Shown here: in pieces, positions 62,107-64,000 of the stretch
Layout: the number at the start of each line of letters is the position of its first letter
How positions within the stretch are numbered: position 1 is the first letter of the stretch
Source: Paludisphaera soli
GTDB lineage: Bacteria > Planctomycetota > Planctomycetia > Isosphaerales > Isosphaeraceae
Assembly (NCBI RefSeq): GCF_011064595.1
Contig: NZ_JAALJI010000033.1
Span: 1 to 64,000 of the forward strand
Length of the DNA: 64,000 nucleotides
Direction: 5' to 3'
Notes under the pieces: generated by a model
What the model saw: only the letters and a program-made list of their open reading frames with translations
What the model was told of the DNA's origin: nothing
Database searches by the model: none
Program-made: the position numbers and the translations under genes

Positions 62107-64000
62107 ATGAAGCCCGAACCGATCGACCCGGCCGCCGACGCCACCCCGCCGTCCTCGCCGAGCCGCGTCGAGTCGCAAGACGCCCGCCCCGCGAAGCCCG
62201 CGCGGAAGCGGACGCCGGCCGCCTCGACCACTCCCGACCGATCCCGTCGCGCCATGTCGACCGCGACCGCGCCGATCGCCCCGGACGCCCCGCCGGACGA
62301 CCGCGGCATGGCCGAGGAGCTGCGGGCCGACGTGCGCGCCCTGACGGCGACCCTCGCGGCGCTCGCGGGGGCGGACACCATCGACGAATCGGTCCGGGCG
62401 GTGCTCGACGTCGTCCGCGAACGGTTCGGCTGGGAGTACGCGTCCTACTGGAAGATTGACCCGGCGGCTAGGACGATGGCGTTCGCGTCCGATTCGGGGA
62501 GGGTCTCCGACGAGTTCGAAAGATTCTCCCGAACGGCCCGCTTCCGCGAGGGAGAAGGTCTCGTCGGCCAGGCCTGGCAGGCCCGCGAGCTGGTCGTCCT
62601 GGGCGACCCGGCCGCGGTCCGCGACTGCGGCCGATGCTCCCTGGCCGCCCGCGCCGGGTTCCGCACCGCGCTGGCGATGCCGGTCATGGTCGAGGGCCGC
62701 GTCGTCGCCGCGATCGACTTTCTGACGACGCAAGCCCGGGCGCTCGGCCCCGAACGTCGCGACGTGGTGCGGGCGGTCGGGGGCATCGCGTCCGACAAGA
62801 TCGCCAAGCTCGGCAAGCAGTCCGAGCTGACCCGGATGCGCCAGCTCGTCGAGAACGCCCCGGTCAACATGATGTTCGCCGATGCCGAGCTCAAGATCCA
62901 GTACATGAACCCTTGCGCCCGCAAGACGCTGGAGAAGCTGGAGGCCCACCTGCCGGTGCGGGTGGACCAGATGATCGGCGAGTCGATCGACGTGTTCCAC
63001 AAGGATCCCTCCCACCAGCGGAGGATCCTCGCGGACTCGGGCCAGCTCCCGCGGACGCGGATCATCAATGTCGGCCCGGAGCTGTTCGAACTGCTGGTGA
63101 CGCCGATGAAGGACGAGCAAGGGCGCTACCTCTTCCCCATGATCACGTGGGAGGTCGTGACCGAGAAGGTCCGGTCGCGGGAGCGCGAGGCGGAACTCCA
63201 GGCCGACGCCTCGGCGATGGTCCGATTGCTCACGGCCCTGGGCGGCGCGACGACGGTCGCCGAGGCGGCCGAGGTGGCGCTGGCCACCGTGCGCGACGCC
63301 TTCGGCTGGTGGTACGGCTCGTTCTGGGAGGTCGACTCGTCCGACGGCCGCCTGCGCTGGGTCGCCGACTCCGGCACCGTCGACGAGGAATTCCGGAAGG
63401 TGAGCTCCGTCTCGCGGTTCCGCGAGGGGGAGGGGCTGAACGGCCAGGCCTGGCAGACCCGCGACCTGGTCTTCGTCCCCGACCTGGGGGAGATGCGGGG
63501 CTGCTCGCGGGCGCCGGTCGCCAAGCGGAACGGCCTGAAGTCGGGCGTCTGCTTCCCGATCGTCGTCGACGGCCGGGTCGTCGGAACCATGGACTTCTTC
63601 ACCAAGGAAGTCGTGACCCCTTCGGCGAACCGGATCGAGACCCTGCGGGGCGTGGGTCGGCAGGTCTCCGTGGCCCTGGAGCGGGTCGAGCGGCAGTCGC
63701 AGATCGACCGCAGCAAGCGCGACCTGGAGGCGAAGGTCGGCCGGCTGATGGAGGTGGCCCGGGCGGCCGCGGCCGGCGACCTGACGGTCACGATCGACGT
63801 CCACGGGGACGACGACCTGGGCCGGCTGGGGGGCGCCCTCGCCCGGATGATCGCCGACCTGAAGGAGGTCATCGGCCAGGTGGTCGAGTCGGCGAGCCAG
63901 TTCGGCGAGGGCTCCCGGGTGGTGGCGGAGAGCGCCAGCTACCTGAGCGAATCGGCCCAGAACCAGGCGGCGACCGTCGAAGAGATGTCGGCCTCGGTGC
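62107..64000 (+). CDS. Cytoplasmic methyl-accepting chemotaxis protein, GAF-PAS-GAF-HAMP-MA, cut by window end
   Basis: The ATG at 62107 (MKPEPIDPAADATPPSSPSR) opens a frame with no stop to the window end (631 codons). After a disordered basic lead of about 75 residues come GAF1 (about 85-245; RVSDEFERFSRTARFREGEG), a PAS domain (about 250-365; LVENAPVNMMFADAELKIQY), GAF2 (about 375-540; TVDEEFRKVSSVSRFREGEG), a HAMP-like stretch (about 545-600; VARAAAAGDLTVTIDVHGDD) and the start of the MA signalling domain (NQAATVEEMSASV). The two GAF domains are clearly related copies. There is no membrane helix, so it is a soluble chemoreceptor partnered with the CheW upstream. Confidence 0.92.
   Translation, partial: MKPEPIDPAADATPPSSPSRVESQDARPAKPARKRTPAASTTPDRSRRAMSTATAPIAPDAPPDDRGMAEELRADVRALTATLAALAGADTIDESVRAVLDVVRERFGWEYASYWKIDPAARTMAFASDSGRVSDEFERFSRTARFREGEGLVGQAWQARELVVLGDPAAVRDCGRCSLAARAGFRTALAMPVMVEGRVVAAIDFLTTQARALGPERRDVVRAVGGIASDKIAKLGKQSELTRMRQLVENAPVNMMFADAELKIQYMNPCARKTLEKLEAHLPVRVDQMIGESIDVFHKDPSHQRRILADSGQLPRTRIINVGPELFELLVTPMKDEQGRYLFPMITWEVVTEKVRSREREAELQADASAMVRLLTALGGATTVAEAAEVALATVRDAFGWWYGSFWEVDSSDGRLRWVADSGTVDEEFRKVSSVSRFREGEGLNGQAWQTRDLVFVPDLGEMRGCSRAPVAKRNGLKSGVCFPIVVDGRVVGTMDFFTKEVVTPSANRIETLRGVGRQVSVALERVERQSQIDRSKRDLEAKVGRLMEVARAAAAGDLTVTIDVHGDDDLGRLGGALARMIADLKEVIGQVVESASQFGEGSRVVAESASYLSESAQNQAATVEEMSASV

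Noticed and set aside
1-64000. CRISPR arrays, rRNA genes, riboswitches or a replication origin
   Set aside because: No regularly spaced repeats, conserved rRNA segments, recognisable riboswitch cores or DnaA-box clusters were seen.

Overview
The window is very GC-rich, with GC-saturated third positions, and carries several families typical of Planctomycetes. These are a paired DUF1501 protein and a PSD1/DUF1549-DUF1553 cytochrome-type protein, a DUF1080 (3-keto-disaccharide hydrolase-like) protein, a PEP-CTERM surface protein, a DUF6065-type protein, many oversized hybrid histidine kinases, and frequent insertion sequences. I infer a chromosome segment from an Isosphaera-like planctomycete. 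No rRNA, complete tRNA, origin or CRISPR array was seen.

Region by region. (1) 0-5.3 kb is an accessory patch of small, partly broken genes: a DUF6985-like protein, a frameshifted HEAT-repeat protein, a frameshifted SMI1/KNR4 protein, an HTH protein, a VOC protein and a GNAT acetyltransferase. (2) 5.3-15.5 kb, minus strand, holds the main discovery: unbL-unbV-unbU-pksE-thioesterase, the five-gene cassette that defines enediyne polyketide loci, with overlapping or nearly touching genes. A PEP-CTERM gene lies upstream and a DevC/DevA/DevB-type exporter (16.9-19.7 kb) is divergent to it. (3) 20.1-24.1 kb is an IS-rich scar: an intact IS3-family element that has decapitated a CapD/WbpM-type sugar-nucleotide dehydratase gene, an IS701 remnant and a decayed IS5-like element. 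(4) 24.7-42 kb is a signal-transduction block with four histidine kinases, one carrying a complete ethylene-binding domain. It also has a JmjC cupin, a DUF6065-type gene with one in-frame stop, a second IS3 element, a ParB-like gene with one in-frame stop, a tRNA-Leu 3' remnant and a CorA channel. (5) 42-43.7 kb has a DUF1080 protein and an SDR oxidoreductase. (6) 44-50.8 kb, minus strand, is an arsenic island: arsR-arsD-arsA-thioredoxin-like-arsM are intact, while arsF, arsG and an apparent acr3 are broken. A second arsR plus a LMW-phosphatase-like gene lie within it. (7) 50.9-61.1 kb is a six-gene minus-strand run (PSD1 protein, DUF1501, MFS transporter, ceramidase-like protein, PLP aminotransferase/aminomutase, enolase-superfamily dehydratase) that looks like one catabolic operon. 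(8) 61.5-64 kb starts a chemotaxis locus: CheW and a GAF-PAS-GAF-HAMP chemoreceptor cut by the window end.

How the genes work together. The enediyne-type cassette should make a polyene or enediyne-precursor chain on a self-phosphopantetheinylating megasynthase and release it with the hotdog thioesterase. No late tailoring or self-resistance genes are visible, and the adjacent DevBCA-like pump is the only export candidate. The arsenic island can sense arsenic (two ArsR), carry As(III) (ArsD to ArsA) and methylate it (ArsM), but every efflux permease in it appears inactivated, so detoxification may now depend on methylation or on a permease elsewhere. Lesions concentrate in IS and accessory genes, while multi-kilobase genes (PKS 1948 aa, kinases up to 1389 aa) are intact, which argues for real decay rather than general sequence error.
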